From the NCBI GenBank assembly GCA_021783515.1, contig JAJXTV010000014.1, forward strand, positions 1-64,000: DNA of 64,000 nt, written 5' to 3'. The translations under genes and the position numbers were made by a program. This DNA comes from Nitrospirota bacterium. GTDB lineage: Bacteria; Nitrospirota; Thermodesulfovibrionia; Thermodesulfovibrionales; UBA6898. The notes under the pieces are model-generated. The model did not search any database. It saw only the letters and a list, made by a program, of their open reading frames with translations, and was not told the origin of the DNA. How positions within the stretch are numbered: the stretch's first letter is position 1; each line of letters opens with the position of its first letter. Of the stretch, positions 53,733-61,901 are shown piece after piece.

Positions 53733-54404
53733 ATGAGACACTTGCTTCTGATAGCGCTGCTTCTCGTCCTCGCGCCCCTGACTGCCGGCGCAGCTCCTGC
53801 GATACGGTTCGACGATCTCTCCTACGCTTCCCCGGTCATCTCGCAGACGGACATGGCGGAACATACATTCGGGTTCGTGAACTCGGGCGACAGCGAACTC
53901 GTCATAGAAGACATCGCTCCATCCTGAGGCTGCACGGCCGTGATGGCTAGTTCAAGCCGTCTCAAACCGGGAGAAAGAGGCAGGATCAAAGCAACGGTCG
54001 ATATCAGGGGGAGGACCGGGGTTATCACCAAGACAGTCTCCGTCCGCTCGAACGATCCGGAGAGACCGGTGACGCTTCTGTCGCTACGGATGTCGATAAA
54101 AGACCAGACGCATATCGGTAGATACCACCCGACGGAGATATTCAGTGAACGATGCAGGGGATGTCACGTTGACCGGGGAAAGGGGAAGAGGGGATGGAAC
54201 CTCTTCAGGGCCGATTGCTTCATTTGCCATAATGCCGGCGCCAGCACATCGCTTACGCAGATGAGCAAGAAACCGAGGGGATCCCTCGAAAGGATAATAC
54301 GAGAGGGGATCGAAAATACCGTGATGCCCGGGTGGGATGAGAAGCACGGAGGGCCGCTCGACGAGACGGATATCGAGTCATTGCTCGATCTGCTCTCCCG
54401 GTAG
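53733..54404 (+). CDS. Candidate selenoprotein: exported DUF1573 domain fused to dihaem cytochrome c, Sec65 at in-frame TGA
   Basis: A 223-residue frame interrupted only by TGA at 53925-53927 (codon 65). Residues 1-20 are a signal peptide. Residues 25-125 match DUF1573: HTFGFVNSGDSELVIEDIAPS, then position 65, then GCTAV, then LKPGERGRIKATVDIRGRTG and KTVSVRSNDPERPVT. The family has SCGCT, so TGA replaces the first Cys of the C-G-C motif, giving S-U-G-C-T. Residues 141-145 (CRGCH) and 162-166 (CFICH) are haem sites with Met198 as possible ligand. A SECIS-like hairpin starts 14 bases after the TGA. No ribosome site; TAAAAT lies six bases before the ATG, so the mRNA may be leaderless. The alternative is a recent nonsense mutation. 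Confidence 0.72.
53942..53961 (+). promoter_or_regulatory. SECIS-like hairpin in the DUF1573-cytochrome gene
   Basis: GATGGCT and AGCCGTC form a 7-bp stem with one U-G pair; the six-base loop is AGTTCA. It starts 14 bases after the TGA, placing the loop 21 bases after it, within the range of bacterial SECIS elements, and the loop has the expected G-U. Confidence 0.65.
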
Positions 54405-54448
54405 CCAAGAATTCCGGCGCTGCCGGGCGCAATACGCCAAAGGACAGA

Positions 54449-54883
54449 TTATTGTATGTCGGGTTTAAAGACCGAGTACTCCAGGTTTCTGACTTCAAAT
54501 CGTCCTTTCGAGAGCTCCCTCACCTCGCATTTCAGAAAGTCATGAAGCTTGAAGGCATCCCCCTTCCTGAAATCCGTGCCGTCATCCGCCCTGAAAGACC
54601 GGGTGACAATATGCATGCTCTGGATTTCACCCTTCACGTAATAAACCGGCTTTCCTCCGATCTTCGTTCTGCCGACAATCTCCAGACCGGATTTACTCAC
54701 TTCCACGTCCACGTCCCCCCCGAACTGTTCCTTTACTTTCTTCCGGCTCATCTCCTTATATTCTCTTACAACGGCCTTCTTGATCTTTTCCTTGATGTCG
54801 CGCGGCACGTCGTTCGCTCCGGCTGCACCGCAAACGGTAGCGGCAAGAAGCACCAGACAAACGACAATGAGTTTCCTGTACAT
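54449..54883 (-). CDS. Exported protein of unknown function
   Basis: 144 residues with a signal peptide (LIVVCLVLLAATVCGAAGA). The mature part is a charged helix (IKEKIKKAVVREYKEMSRKKVKEQFGGD) followed by beta-strands (VEVSKSGLEIVGRTKIGGKPVYYVKGEI, then FEVRNLEYSVF), perhaps a PepSY/NTF2-like sandwich. I recognise no family. It is convergent with the selenoprotein gene, 44 bases away. Confidence 0.65.
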   Translation of the reverse strand: MYRKLIVVCLVLLAATVCGAAGANDVPRDIKEKIKKAVVREYKEMSRKKVKEQFGGDVDVEVSKSGLEIVGRTKIGGKPVYYVKGEIQSMHIVTRSFRADDGTDFRKGDAFKLHDFLKCEVRELSKGRFEVRNLEYSVFKPDIQ

Positions 54884-54995
54884 AATACGCTCCTCGGCAA
54901 TATTCCTGAGATAATAAATCCAGATGAGAGTTTACTCCGGCGGGGCGTGCTTGTCAATACTCGGTCCGGGGCAATCCGGACTCGAGGGGACTCTC

Positions 54996-55703
54996 TCAGT
55001 AGTGAACGGCCGACATCTTCGCGTCGAGGACCATCGCCCCGGCCGGATACAGCGCGACGGGGTTCAGGTCGATCTCCTGGAACCTTCCCGAAGCCATCAG
55101 ACGGGAGACCGACACAAGGATGTCGCAGAGTGCCCCGATGTCCGCAGCAGGCCTCCCGCGATAGCCCTCCAGGAGGCGGTATCCCTTCACCTCTTTCGCC
55201 ATCCTGAGCGCTTCTTCACGGTCAAGAGGCGCAAGCCCGAAGGAGACATCCTTAAAGAGCTCGACGAAGATGCCGCCGAGGCCGAACATCACGACCGGGC
55301 CGAACTGCGCGTCTACGATGCCCCCTACGATGACCTCGGTCCCCCGGGGCGCCATCTCCTCGACAAGCACCCCTTCGGCCCCCTCGATCCGGAAAAGCTC
55401 ATTGACGGCTGCCCGAAGCGCCCCTTCGTCCGCCAGACCGGTGCGCACGCCGTGCAGATCGCTTTTCGAAACGATCTTCCGTGACGAAACCTTTGCCGCA
55501 AGGGGATAGGCGAGCTGCAGTTTCTCCGGCAAGGGCTCGCCCTTCTTGACGAAGATGCCTTTCGGCACAGGCAGTCCCATTGCGGTCAGCAGCCCTTTGG
55601 CCTCGTGTTCGAGAAAGACCTTTTCTTCCCCGTTCTTCCCGCTGGCGTCGTCGACGATCCGCTGAACTTCCGCGTCAGAAAGAGATCTGTCCTGACCGTC
55701 CAC
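54996..55703 (-). CDS. acdB: ADP-forming acetate/acyl-CoA ligase, beta subunit (ATP-grasp)
   Basis: 235 residues. The ATP-grasp_5 domain is shown by EHEAKGLLTAMGLPVPKG, YPLAAKVSSRKIVSKSDLHGV (the phosphate-transfer His is after SDL), VEEMAPRGTEVIVGGIVDAQFGPVVMFGLGGIFVELFKDV and FQEIDLNPVALYP. It pairs with an alpha subunit (not in the window) to make ATP from acyl-CoA or to activate acids. Full length for the separate beta subunit type. Confidence 0.9.
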   Translation of the reverse strand: MDGQDRSLSDAEVQRIVDDASGKNGEEKVFLEHEAKGLLTAMGLPVPKGIFVKKGEPLPEKLQLAYPLAAKVSSRKIVSKSDLHGVRTGLADEGALRAAVNELFRIEGAEGVLVEEMAPRGTEVIVGGIVDAQFGPVVMFGLGGIFVELFKDVSFGLAPLDREEALRMAKEVKGYRLLEGYRGRPAADIGALCDILVSVSRLMASGRFQEIDLNPVALYPAGAMVLDAKMSAVHY

Positions 55704-55818
55704 TCCGTCACCTCCCTGCTGGTATCAGGCAAATTATATCATGAATAAAATGCGGGACGCTGAAGTTGCCGGAAATACTGTAGAAAAAGATCGTGCTCTG
55801 CACAATGTCATCTGTCGA

Positions 55819-56020
55819 GTTGCATGAAAGCACCACAAAGGCGGGAAGAGCGGCCCGAAAAGCCTTTCGCGGCGATTCCTCAGCGCATCGGAAGCCGCCC
55901 TGCGACAAGCTCAGGGTGACAATAAAGTGAGCCTGTCGAACCATCGACGCCATGCTCTATAAGATCTTATCGCATCAGAAAGATTTGAGGGATGCTCTTC
56001 CCGCCGATTCGCAACTATAG
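55819..56020 (+). repeat. Interspersed repeat, copy 3
   Basis: The element fills most of the 320-base gap between acdB and the tetrahaem cytochrome. Its left end (GTTGCAT, GGCGGGAAGAGC at 55840-55851, CGGCCCGAAAAGCC) and right end (AAAGATTTGAGGGA, GCTCTTCCCGCC at 55994-56005) form a perfect 12-bp inverted pair. The core contains a stretch (CTGCGACAAGCTCAGGGTGA) familiar from short repeats scattered in many genomes. No gene is credible here. Confidence 0.75.
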
Positions 56021-56022
56021 GA

Positions 56023-56361
56023 TCACTTGCTGTGGCAGGATATACAGATATCCGAAGCAGGCTTTCTCAGCATGCCGCTCGTTCTGGCATGGGGGTCATG
56101 GCAGGTGAGACAGGACACCTTTCCCGAATAGAGAGGAAGGTCTTTCACGACCATCGAAGGAATAATCCCGGTCTTATGTTCACCCGTCTGCAGCCTCTCT
56201 GCATGGCATCCCGAGCAGAGCTGGTCGAGGTCTGCATTCAGGAGCACCATCTTCCCCATATGGCTGGAATGGCAATACTCGCAGGGCTTCTCTACGGCAG
56301 ACGCCAGGGAACACACCATAAGGAGAGCAAGACAGCCGATCAGCGCAACAACCTTTTCCAT
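56023..56361 (-). CDS. Four-haem periplasmic cytochrome c
   Basis: 112 residues: signal peptide (VALIGCLALLMVCSLASA) and four CxxCH motifs in two pairs (CEYCH, CSGCH; CLTCH, CISCH). The first pair is followed by SSHMG and the last by a short C-terminus; HDPHA is typical of the doubled CxxCH family. A small periplasmic electron shuttle. The ATG at 56361 lies back to back with larC. Confidence 0.9.
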   Translation of the reverse strand: MEKVVALIGCLALLMVCSLASAVEKPCEYCHSSHMGKMVLLNADLDQLCSGCHAERLQTGEHKTGIIPSMVVKDLPLYSGKVSCLTCHDPHARTSGMLRKPASDICISCHSK

Positions 56362-56426
56362 TCTTTTTGCCTTCCTCTTTCATTATAACGGCAAGCCGCA
56401 TTGCCTGTACAGCAGAGAGGACGGGC

Positions 56427-56456
56427 TTGTTTTGGATTGCCGCCTTGGAATATAGT
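56427..56456 (+). promoter_or_regulatory. Promoter of larC
   Basis: TTGTTT at 56427-56432 and TATAGT at 56451-56456 are 18 bases apart. The ATG at 56462 is only five bases past the -10 element, so larC mRNA would be leaderless. Confidence 0.5.
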
Positions 56457-56461
56457 AAGAA

Positions 56462-57703
56462 ATGCTGCCGAGGAGAGGGACCGGGAAAAAGGGCGCTGAG
56501 ACAGGCGCGAAACGGAGAAGAATCGCCTATTTTGACTGCTCCTCCGGGATCAGCGGGGACATGTGTCTCGGCGCCCTCGTAGACGCCGGCGTCTCCCTGG
56601 AAAAGCTTTCTACGGCGCTGAAGAGACTCCCTCTGCGGGGCTACAGACTCGAAAGGAAGAAGGTACTCCGCGCCGGGCTTGCGGCAACTAAGGTCGACGT
56701 CGTGGCCGCGTCGAAAGGCCCCCGGACGCCGGCAGCGAGTTGGGAATACGTGAGAAGTATCATCCTCTCCTCTTCATTGCGGGAAGAGATAGCCAGTAAA
56801 GGCCTCGCCGTCTTCAAGCTGCTCTTTGACGCCGAGGCCAAGGTTCACGGCACGACGGCCGGGAAGGTCCATCTCCATGAGCTCGGCGCGGTGGACTGCA
56901 TGGTGGATATCTTCGGCACGCTCATCGGCCTCGACCTCCTCGGCGTCGACGAGGTATACGCCTCTGCGGTGAACCTCGGCAGCGGCACGATCAAAACCTG
57001 CCACGGCATAATGCCGGTCCCCGCGCCGGCGACTGCGGAAATTCTGAAGCATATGGCGGTATACTCTTCCGGCATCCCTTATGAACTCGCCACGCCGACA
57101 GGCGCCGCCTTACTTAAGTATTTGGCGAAGGGCGTCGTGGCAGTCCCCGCATTCACTCCCGATACGATAGGGACCGGAGCAGGCTCCCGCGACACCGGAG
57201 ACAGCCCCAATGTCCTGCGCATCTTCGCGGGACTTGCCGCCGACGCGCCGAACGCTGCAGAAAGGGTGACAATCATAGAGACGAATATCGACGACATGAA
57301 CCCGCAGATATATGAGTATCTGACCGAGAGACTCTTCCTGGCGGGTGCGCTCGATGTTTCACTCACCCAGACGGTGATGAAGAAGATGAGACCGGCGGTG
57401 CTTCTCACCGTGCTTTGCGAAAAGGCGTCCAGAGACAGCCTCATCGACATCATACTCAGGGAAACGACGACTATCGGCGTCAGGTATCACGAGGTGTCAC
57501 GGGTGACGATGGACCGGCAGATCCGGCAAGTGAAGACCCGCGGCGGCAGCGTGAGGGTGAAGTTCTCGTCGCGCGGAGACGTCATAAAGGCCATGCCCGA
57601 ATATGACGACTGCCGGAAGGCGGCCAAAAAGAGCGGCGCCTCCCTTATCGAAATAGCGGAAGAGGCGAAGAGGGCTGCAGGCAGAGAGGGGAGGAACCGT
57701 TGA
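56462..57703 (+). CDS. larC: Nickel pincer cofactor biosynthesis protein LarC
   Basis: 413 residues. LarC (DUF111) signatures: IAYFDCSSGISGDMCLGALVDAG, HLHELGAVDCMVDIFGTLIGLDLL, LGSGTIKTCHGIMPVPAPAT, ELATPTGAALLKYLA and ETNIDDMNPQIYEYLTERLF. LarC inserts nickel into pyridinium-dithiocarboxylate mononucleotide for lactate racemase-type enzymes. No larA, larB or larE is in the window. The first 20 residues are basic and beyond the normal start, but ATG at 56462 is the only start codon. Its stop overlaps the next gene. Confidence 0.93.
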   Translation: MLPRRGTGKKGAETGAKRRRIAYFDCSSGISGDMCLGALVDAGVSLEKLSTALKRLPLRGYRLERKKVLRAGLAATKVDVVAASKGPRTPAASWEYVRSIILSSSLREEIASKGLAVFKLLFDAEAKVHGTTAGKVHLHELGAVDCMVDIFGTLIGLDLLGVDEVYASAVNLGSGTIKTCHGIMPVPAPATAEILKHMAVYSSGIPYELATPTGAALLKYLAKGVVAVPAFTPDTIGTGAGSRDTGDSPNVLRIFAGLAADAPNAAERVTIIETNIDDMNPQIYEYLTERLFLAGALDVSLTQTVMKKMRPAVLLTVLCEKASRDSLIDIILRETTTIGVRYHEVSRVTMDRQIRQVKTRGGSVRVKFSSRGDVIKAMPEYDDCRKAAKKSGASLIEIAEEAKRAAGREGRNR

Positions 57704-58857
57704 CGGTGCAGGGCAGATCAATGGACCTTTTCGGAAAGGCCGATTTCCTTCACCGCCTTTTCGACACGATCCCTTCATTTCTCTTCATCGTCGACAGTGA
57801 CGTACGCATCTTCCACCTGAACAACGCGGCGCTGAAACTGCTTGGCGGGGACAGAAACCGGCTCCTGCTGAAGAGGGGCGGCGAGGCCCTGCACTGCATC
57901 CATTCCTTTGAGGTGCCCGAAGGGTGTGGAAATGCCCCGCATTGCAGGGACTGTGTGGTCAGAAACAGTGTGGACAGGGCTTTCCGCGGCGAGGCGGTCC
58001 GCCGGCAGCTGACCAGGATGACCCTGGTTTCGGGCGGTGTAACGGCCGAGGTCCATCTGTCTGTTACCGCCGACCGCATGGACTATGAAGGACAGCCGTT
58101 CGTGCTACTCATCATGGAAGACGTGACAGGGCTGAAAAGGGTGGAGGAAGAGCTCCGGCGGCGGACCAGGGAACTCGAAGCGATCAACGAGGAGCTTGAC
58201 GCCTTCGGCTATTCGGTCGCCCACGATCTTCGCGCTCCCCTCCGGGCGATCACTGGCTTCACCGAGGCCCTGGTAGAAGACCACGCCGCAAGCCTGGATG
58301 CGACGGCCGGCGATTACCTCGAACGGATCTCAAACGCAGGCAGGAGGATGTCCCAGATGATCGATGACCTTCTGAAGCTCTCCCGCCTGTGCGGAGAGAT
58401 GGTGCGTGAAAAGGTGGACCTGAGCAGACTGGCGGAAGACGTTGCCGGCCAGCTCGCCGCCCTGGAGCCGGGCCGCAAGGTCGAGTTCTCGGTCGCGGAC
58501 GGAATGGAGGACTGGGCCGACGCCCCCCTGATGAGGGCCGTCTTCGAAAACCTTCTCGGCAACTCCTGGAAATTCACATCGAGGCGAAGCCCGGCGCGCA
58601 TAGAGTTTTCTAAACGGACAGACGGCGCCACCACGGTTTACTTCATCCGCGACAACGGCGTCGGCTTCGATATGGCCTATGCCGGGAAATTGTTCGACCC
58701 CTTCCAGCGCCTTCATTCCCAGGAAGAGTTCCCGGGATCGGGCATAGGGCTGGCGACCGTGCGACGCATTATCAGGCGTCACGGCGGCGCCATATGGGCC
58801 GAGGCAGCGCCCGACCGGGGCGCAACGTTCTTCTTCACCCTTAACGAAAACGTTTAG
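57700..58857 (+). CDS. PAS-domain sensor histidine kinase
   Basis: 385 residues. A PAS domain (about 15-150) with a Cys cluster at 66, 76, 82 and 85 (C-x9-C-x5-C-x2-C) that could bind a metal or sense redox state. A HisKA domain follows with FGYSVAHDLRAPLRAITGF (phospho-accepting His near 172), then HATPase with N box FENLLGNSWKF, G1 DNGVGF and G2 GSGIGL. No transmembrane helix, so cytoplasmic. The start is a TTG with GGGAGGAACCG upstream, overlapping the larC stop; an ATG at 57721 is possible. No response regulator is adjacent. Confidence 0.88.
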   Translation: MTVQGRSMDLFGKADFLHRLFDTIPSFLFIVDSDVRIFHLNNAALKLLGGDRNRLLLKRGGEALHCIHSFEVPEGCGNAPHCRDCVVRNSVDRAFRGEAVRRQLTRMTLVSGGVTAEVHLSVTADRMDYEGQPFVLLIMEDVTGLKRVEEELRRRTRELEAINEELDAFGYSVAHDLRAPLRAITGFTEALVEDHAASLDATAGDYLERISNAGRRMSQMIDDLLKLSRLCGEMVREKVDLSRLAEDVAGQLAALEPGRKVEFSVADGMEDWADAPLMRAVFENLLGNSWKFTSRRSPARIEFSKRTDGATTVYFIRDNGVGFDMAYAGKLFDPFQRLHSQEEFPGSGIGLATVRRIIRRHGGAIWAEAAPDRGATFFFTLNENV

Positions 58858-59007
58858 CGCCCCCGTTTTCCGCAATCATCCTCCGGTCTTTTTTCTCCCC
58901 TGCCTTGGAATCTTTCCTCTCTTCCCTCTTCCCGGTCACGCGGAGTTTTCCCGCTTTGTCGCATGCAACGTGAGAGCAACGGGAAGGCCGCCGCCTGACT
59001 GCCGTGT

Positions 59008-61470
59008 TTAGGCCGCCCTGAACTTCTTCAGCCTTAGGGCGTTCGTCACCACCGTGACCGACGAAAAGCCCATAGCCCCCGCGGCAAGCATGGGGTTCAA
59101 GAGGATGCCGAAGGAGGGAAAAAGCACGCCGGCCGCAACCGGGATCAGGATCACATTATAGGCAAAGGCCCAAAAGAGGTTCTGCCTGATGTTCCTCAGC
59201 GTCGCCTTCGAAAGCGCGATCGCCGTAACCACACCCTTGAGTCTGCCCCCTATCAGCGTGATGTCGGCCGCCTCCATCGCAACGTCCGTGCCGGTCCCGA
59301 TCGCGATCCCCACATCGGCCTGCGCAAGGGCGGGGGCGTCGTTTATTCCGTCGCCGACCATGGCGACCACCTGCTCCCCGGCCTGGAGCTTCTTCACCTC
59401 CCCCGCCTTGTCTTCGGGCAGAACCTCGGCCAGCACCCTGTCGATCCCGACCTGGCGGGCGATCGCCTCTCCGGTGCGCCGGTTGTCGCCGGTCATCATC
59501 ACGACCTCGATGCCGAGGCTATGGAGGGCCTTTACCGCATCCGCCGAATCCTCCTTGAGAGAGTCGGCGACCACCACGATGCCGGCCGCCCTTCCGTCGA
59601 TGCCGAGAAACATCGGGGTCTTCCCCTCGGCGGCAAAAGCGGCGGCTCGACCGCCGAGTCCGGCGGCCGAGATGCCCTCTTCCGCCATGAATCTTTCATT
59701 CCCGAGGAGGACCTTCCTGCCGCCTATCCCGGCCCTGATGCCGTGGCCCGGCACCGCCTCGAAATATTCGGGCGTCTTCAGCGCGATATTCCTCTCTTTC
59801 GCCTTTCTTACGATCGCCTCAGCGAGCGGGTGCTCCGATCCCTTCTCGGCCGACCCGGCGTAATACAGGATATCTTCTTCGCTGAATCCCTCCGGAGTGA
59901 TCCCCACCACCTCCGGCTCGCCCTTTGTCAGTGTGCCGGTCTTGTCGAAAACGACCGTGGTGATCTTGTGGGCGGTCTCGAGGGCCTCTCCGCTTCTGAT
60001 CAGCACCCCGTTTTCGGCGCCCTTTCCGGTACCCACCATGATCGACGTAGGTGTGGCGAGACCGAGCGAACAGGGGCATGCGATGATGAGGACCGCAATA
60101 AAATTGAGGACCGCATACCGAAAGGAAGGCTCGGGGCCCAAAAGATACCATACGATGAAGGTAAGCGTCGCGACGCCGATGACGGCCGGCACGAAATACG
60201 AGGCGATACGGTCAGCGAGCCGCGCGATCGGCGGCTTCGAGCCCTGCGCCGTCTGGACCATATCGATGATATGGGCGAGCATAGTGTCCCGTCCTACCTT
60301 CGTCGCCTCGAACGTGAAAGACCCCGTCTTGTTTATCGTCGCGCCGATCACATCGTCTCCGGCATGCTTTTCGACCGGCATCGACTCGCCCGTCACCATC
60401 GATTCGTCTACCGAAGAATACCCTTCCCTGATCGTCCCGTCGACCGGTATCTTCTCGCCGGGCCGCACCACCACGCTATCTCCTATCTCCACATCCTCCA
60501 CCGGGATATCCGCCTCCGCCCCGCCCCTTACGACCCGCGCCGTCTTTGCCTGGAGGCCGATCAGGTTCTTGATCGCCTCGGACGTCTGGCCCTTCGCGCG
60601 GGCCTCGAAGAGCCTCCCAAGCAGGATGAGCACGACGATCGTGGCGGCGGTGTCGAAATAGACGGCCGCGGTGTATCCCTTCAGCTCGAAGACGGACGGG
60701 AAGAAGGTTGCCACGACGCTGTAGAGATACGCCGAAGAGGTGCCGACCGCGATCAGCGTGTTCATATTGGTAGTCCTGTGGCGCGCCGCAGATATTGCCC
60801 CCGTGTAAAACTGCCATCCGATCCAGAACTGCACCGGCGTTTCGATCAGAAGCTGGAGCATGAAATTCGCCTGCCTCGAAAGCGGGAGGACCTTTGCCAG
60901 CCCGGTCCTGTCCCAATGCATGAGGATGAAGAGGGGGACGGCAAGCATGGCGCCGGAGATCACCTTCCGTTTCAGCGTCCGGTATGCCGCCTCTCTTTCG
61001 CGCTGCTCCTTTTCGACCGCGTCCTCGCCCTTCTCCGCTTCGACGATGTCGTAGCCGGCCTCCCGGACCGTCTTTCTGAACTCCCGGACGCCGACCTGAG
61101 AAGGGAAATATTCTATCGCCGCCTTCTCGGTGGCGAAATTCACCGACGCCGAGATCACGCCCTCGAGCGAGCCGAGCGCCCTCTGCACCGCCTCGACGCA
61201 GGCGGCGCAGGACATGCCCTTGATCGGCAGGATGATCCGTGAGACGGAAACGCCGTAGCCGAGGTCCTTCACTGTTTTGATGAAATCATCGACGGTGACC
61301 TTTGAGGTGTCGTAGACGACCGACGCCTTTTCGGCGGCGAAATTCACCGACGCCTCCTCGACGCCACCGAGTCCGGCGAGACTTTCCTGGACATGGGCCG
61401 CACAGGAGGCACAGGACATGCCGGTAATAGGCAGGTCTATCCTGGTCGATGACTTCTGCTTTTCATCCAT
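59008..61470 (-). CDS. copA: Copper-translocating P-type ATPase with two metal-binding domains
   Basis: 820 residues. Two heavy-metal domains ([13 protein letters not shown] at about 15, [13 protein letters not shown] at about 84), eight transmembrane helices, TGES actuator loop, ACPC metal site near 464-468, DKTGT phosphorylation site near 507, HPLAEAI and [20 protein letters not shown] hinge. It exports Cu(I) from the cytoplasm. The ATG at 61470 is two bases past the stop codon of the seleno-glutaredoxin gene, so the two are one operon. The intervening 58858-59007 contains nothing evident. Confidence 0.95.
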   Translation of the reverse strand: MDEKQKSSTRIDLPITGMSCASCAAHVQESLAGLGGVEEASVNFAAEKASVVYDTSKVTVDDFIKTVKDLGYGVSVSRIILPIKGMSCAACVEAVQRALGSLEGVISASVNFATEKAAIEYFPSQVGVREFRKTVREAGYDIVEAEKGEDAVEKEQREREAAYRTLKRKVISGAMLAVPLFILMHWDRTGLAKVLPLSRQANFMLQLLIETPVQFWIGWQFYTGAISAARHRTTNMNTLIAVGTSSAYLYSVVATFFPSVFELKGYTAAVYFDTAATIVVLILLGRLFEARAKGQTSEAIKNLIGLQAKTARVVRGGAEADIPVEDVEIGDSVVVRPGEKIPVDGTIREGYSSVDESMVTGESMPVEKHAGDDVIGATINKTGSFTFEATKVGRDTMLAHIIDMVQTAQGSKPPIARLADRIASYFVPAVIGVATLTFIVWYLLGPEPSFRYAVLNFIAVLIIACPCSLGLATPTSIMVGTGKGAENGVLIRSGEALETAHKITTVVFDKTGTLTKGEPEVVGITPEGFSEEDILYYAGSAEKGSEHPLAEAIVRKAKERNIALKTPEYFEAVPGHGIRAGIGGRKVLLGNERFMAEEGISAAGLGGRAAAFAAEGKTPMFLGIDGRAAGIVVVADSLKEDSADAVKALHSLGIEVVMMTGDNRRTGEAIARQVGIDRVLAEVLPEDKAGEVKKLQAGEQVVAMVGDGINDAPALAQADVGIAIGTGTDVAMEAADITLIGGRLKGVVTAIALSKATLRNIRQNLFWAFAYNVILIPVAAGVLFPSFGILLNPMLAAGAMGFSSVTVVTNALRLKKFRAA

Positions 61471-61471
61471 A

Positions 61472-61735
61472 TCAATCTCCCTGTGCGATCACGTCGAGCA
61501 GTTTCTCGATCTCCTGTCTGTTCTGCCTGAACCCAAGGAAGACCCTGCCCCGAATCACCAGCGTAGGGGTCGCCAGTCTTCCGTGCTTCGACGCGAGCTC
61601 TTCCCTGGCGGAATTGTCCGCCGCGATGTCCTTGTTGACAAACTTCACTCCCCTCGCCGAAAGAAACTCTTTCAGTGCGTGGCAGTCATGTCAGTTCGGC
61701 GAGGTATAAAGTACGATCTCGGTCTCTTCGTGCAT
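61472..61735 (-). CDS. Candidate seleno-glutaredoxin, Sec15 at in-frame TGA (U-x-x-C)
   Basis: An 87-residue frame broken only by TGA at 61693-61691 (codon 15). Sequence around it: IVLYTSPN, position 15, [17 protein letters not shown]. Then [15 protein letters not shown], where TPT is the cis-Pro loop that faces the active site. Glutaredoxins have C-x-x-C here, and TGA replaces the first Cys exactly. Downstream and upstream frames are intact with normal codon use. A SECIS-like hairpin starts 15 bases after the TGA. Directly upstream of copA (two-base gap), suggesting thiol or selenol control of copper handling. As a plain CDS it would be read as two fragments. The alternative is a nonsense mutation. 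Confidence 0.75.
61657..61675 (-). promoter_or_regulatory. SECIS-like hairpin in the glutaredoxin gene
   Basis: On the minus strand CTGAAAG and CTTTCGG form a 7-bp stem with one U-G pair; the loop is AGTTT. It starts 15 bases after the TGA, placing the loop 22 bases after it. The geometry is almost the same as the hairpin in the DUF1573-cytochrome gene. Confidence 0.65.
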
Positions 61736-61781
61736 GGTCTCGCGTCGCTTTCGTGGCGCTAAGTAGTTGCGAATGCGCTTA

Positions 61782-61812
61782 ATTATAACATCTTTTCGTT
61801 GTCGGGCAGCAA
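61782..61812 (-). promoter_or_regulatory. Promoter of the glutaredoxin-copA operon
   Basis: On the minus strand TATAAT (61787-61782) is preceded by TTGCTG (61812-61807) with a long 19-base spacer. The leader to the ATG at 61735 would be about 40 bases. The 61813-61901 remainder shows nothing else. Confidence 0.45.
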
Positions 61813-61901
61813 TGTACGGAACGATAATCCACACAGACCGAGGGTTTATGGCCAAACGCAGAAACGAAGTCGGATAATGGGGGCTCCGCGGGACCGACCG
61901 G

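Noticed and set aside
53733-53927. Calling the first 64 codons of the DUF1573 gene a separate short protein or a plain pseudogene
   Set aside because: The domain continues in frame beyond the TGA with full conservation, the TGA sits on a functional Cys, and a SECIS-like hairpin follows. Pseudogene remains the main alternative but is less likely.
58846-58870. Terminator after the histidine kinase
   Set aside because: GAAAACG and CGTTTTC can pair but the stem is AT-rich, partly inside the gene, and has no T-run.
58858-59007. A fourth copy of the interspersed repeat before the copA stop
   Set aside because: It contains GCATGCAAC and a GGAAGGC segment but lacks the paired arms and the GGCCCGAAA core.
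59521-61242. A 573-codon open frame opposite copA
   Set aside because: Antisense shadow of a clear P-type ATPase; composition is Arg/His/Asp-rich with no domain.
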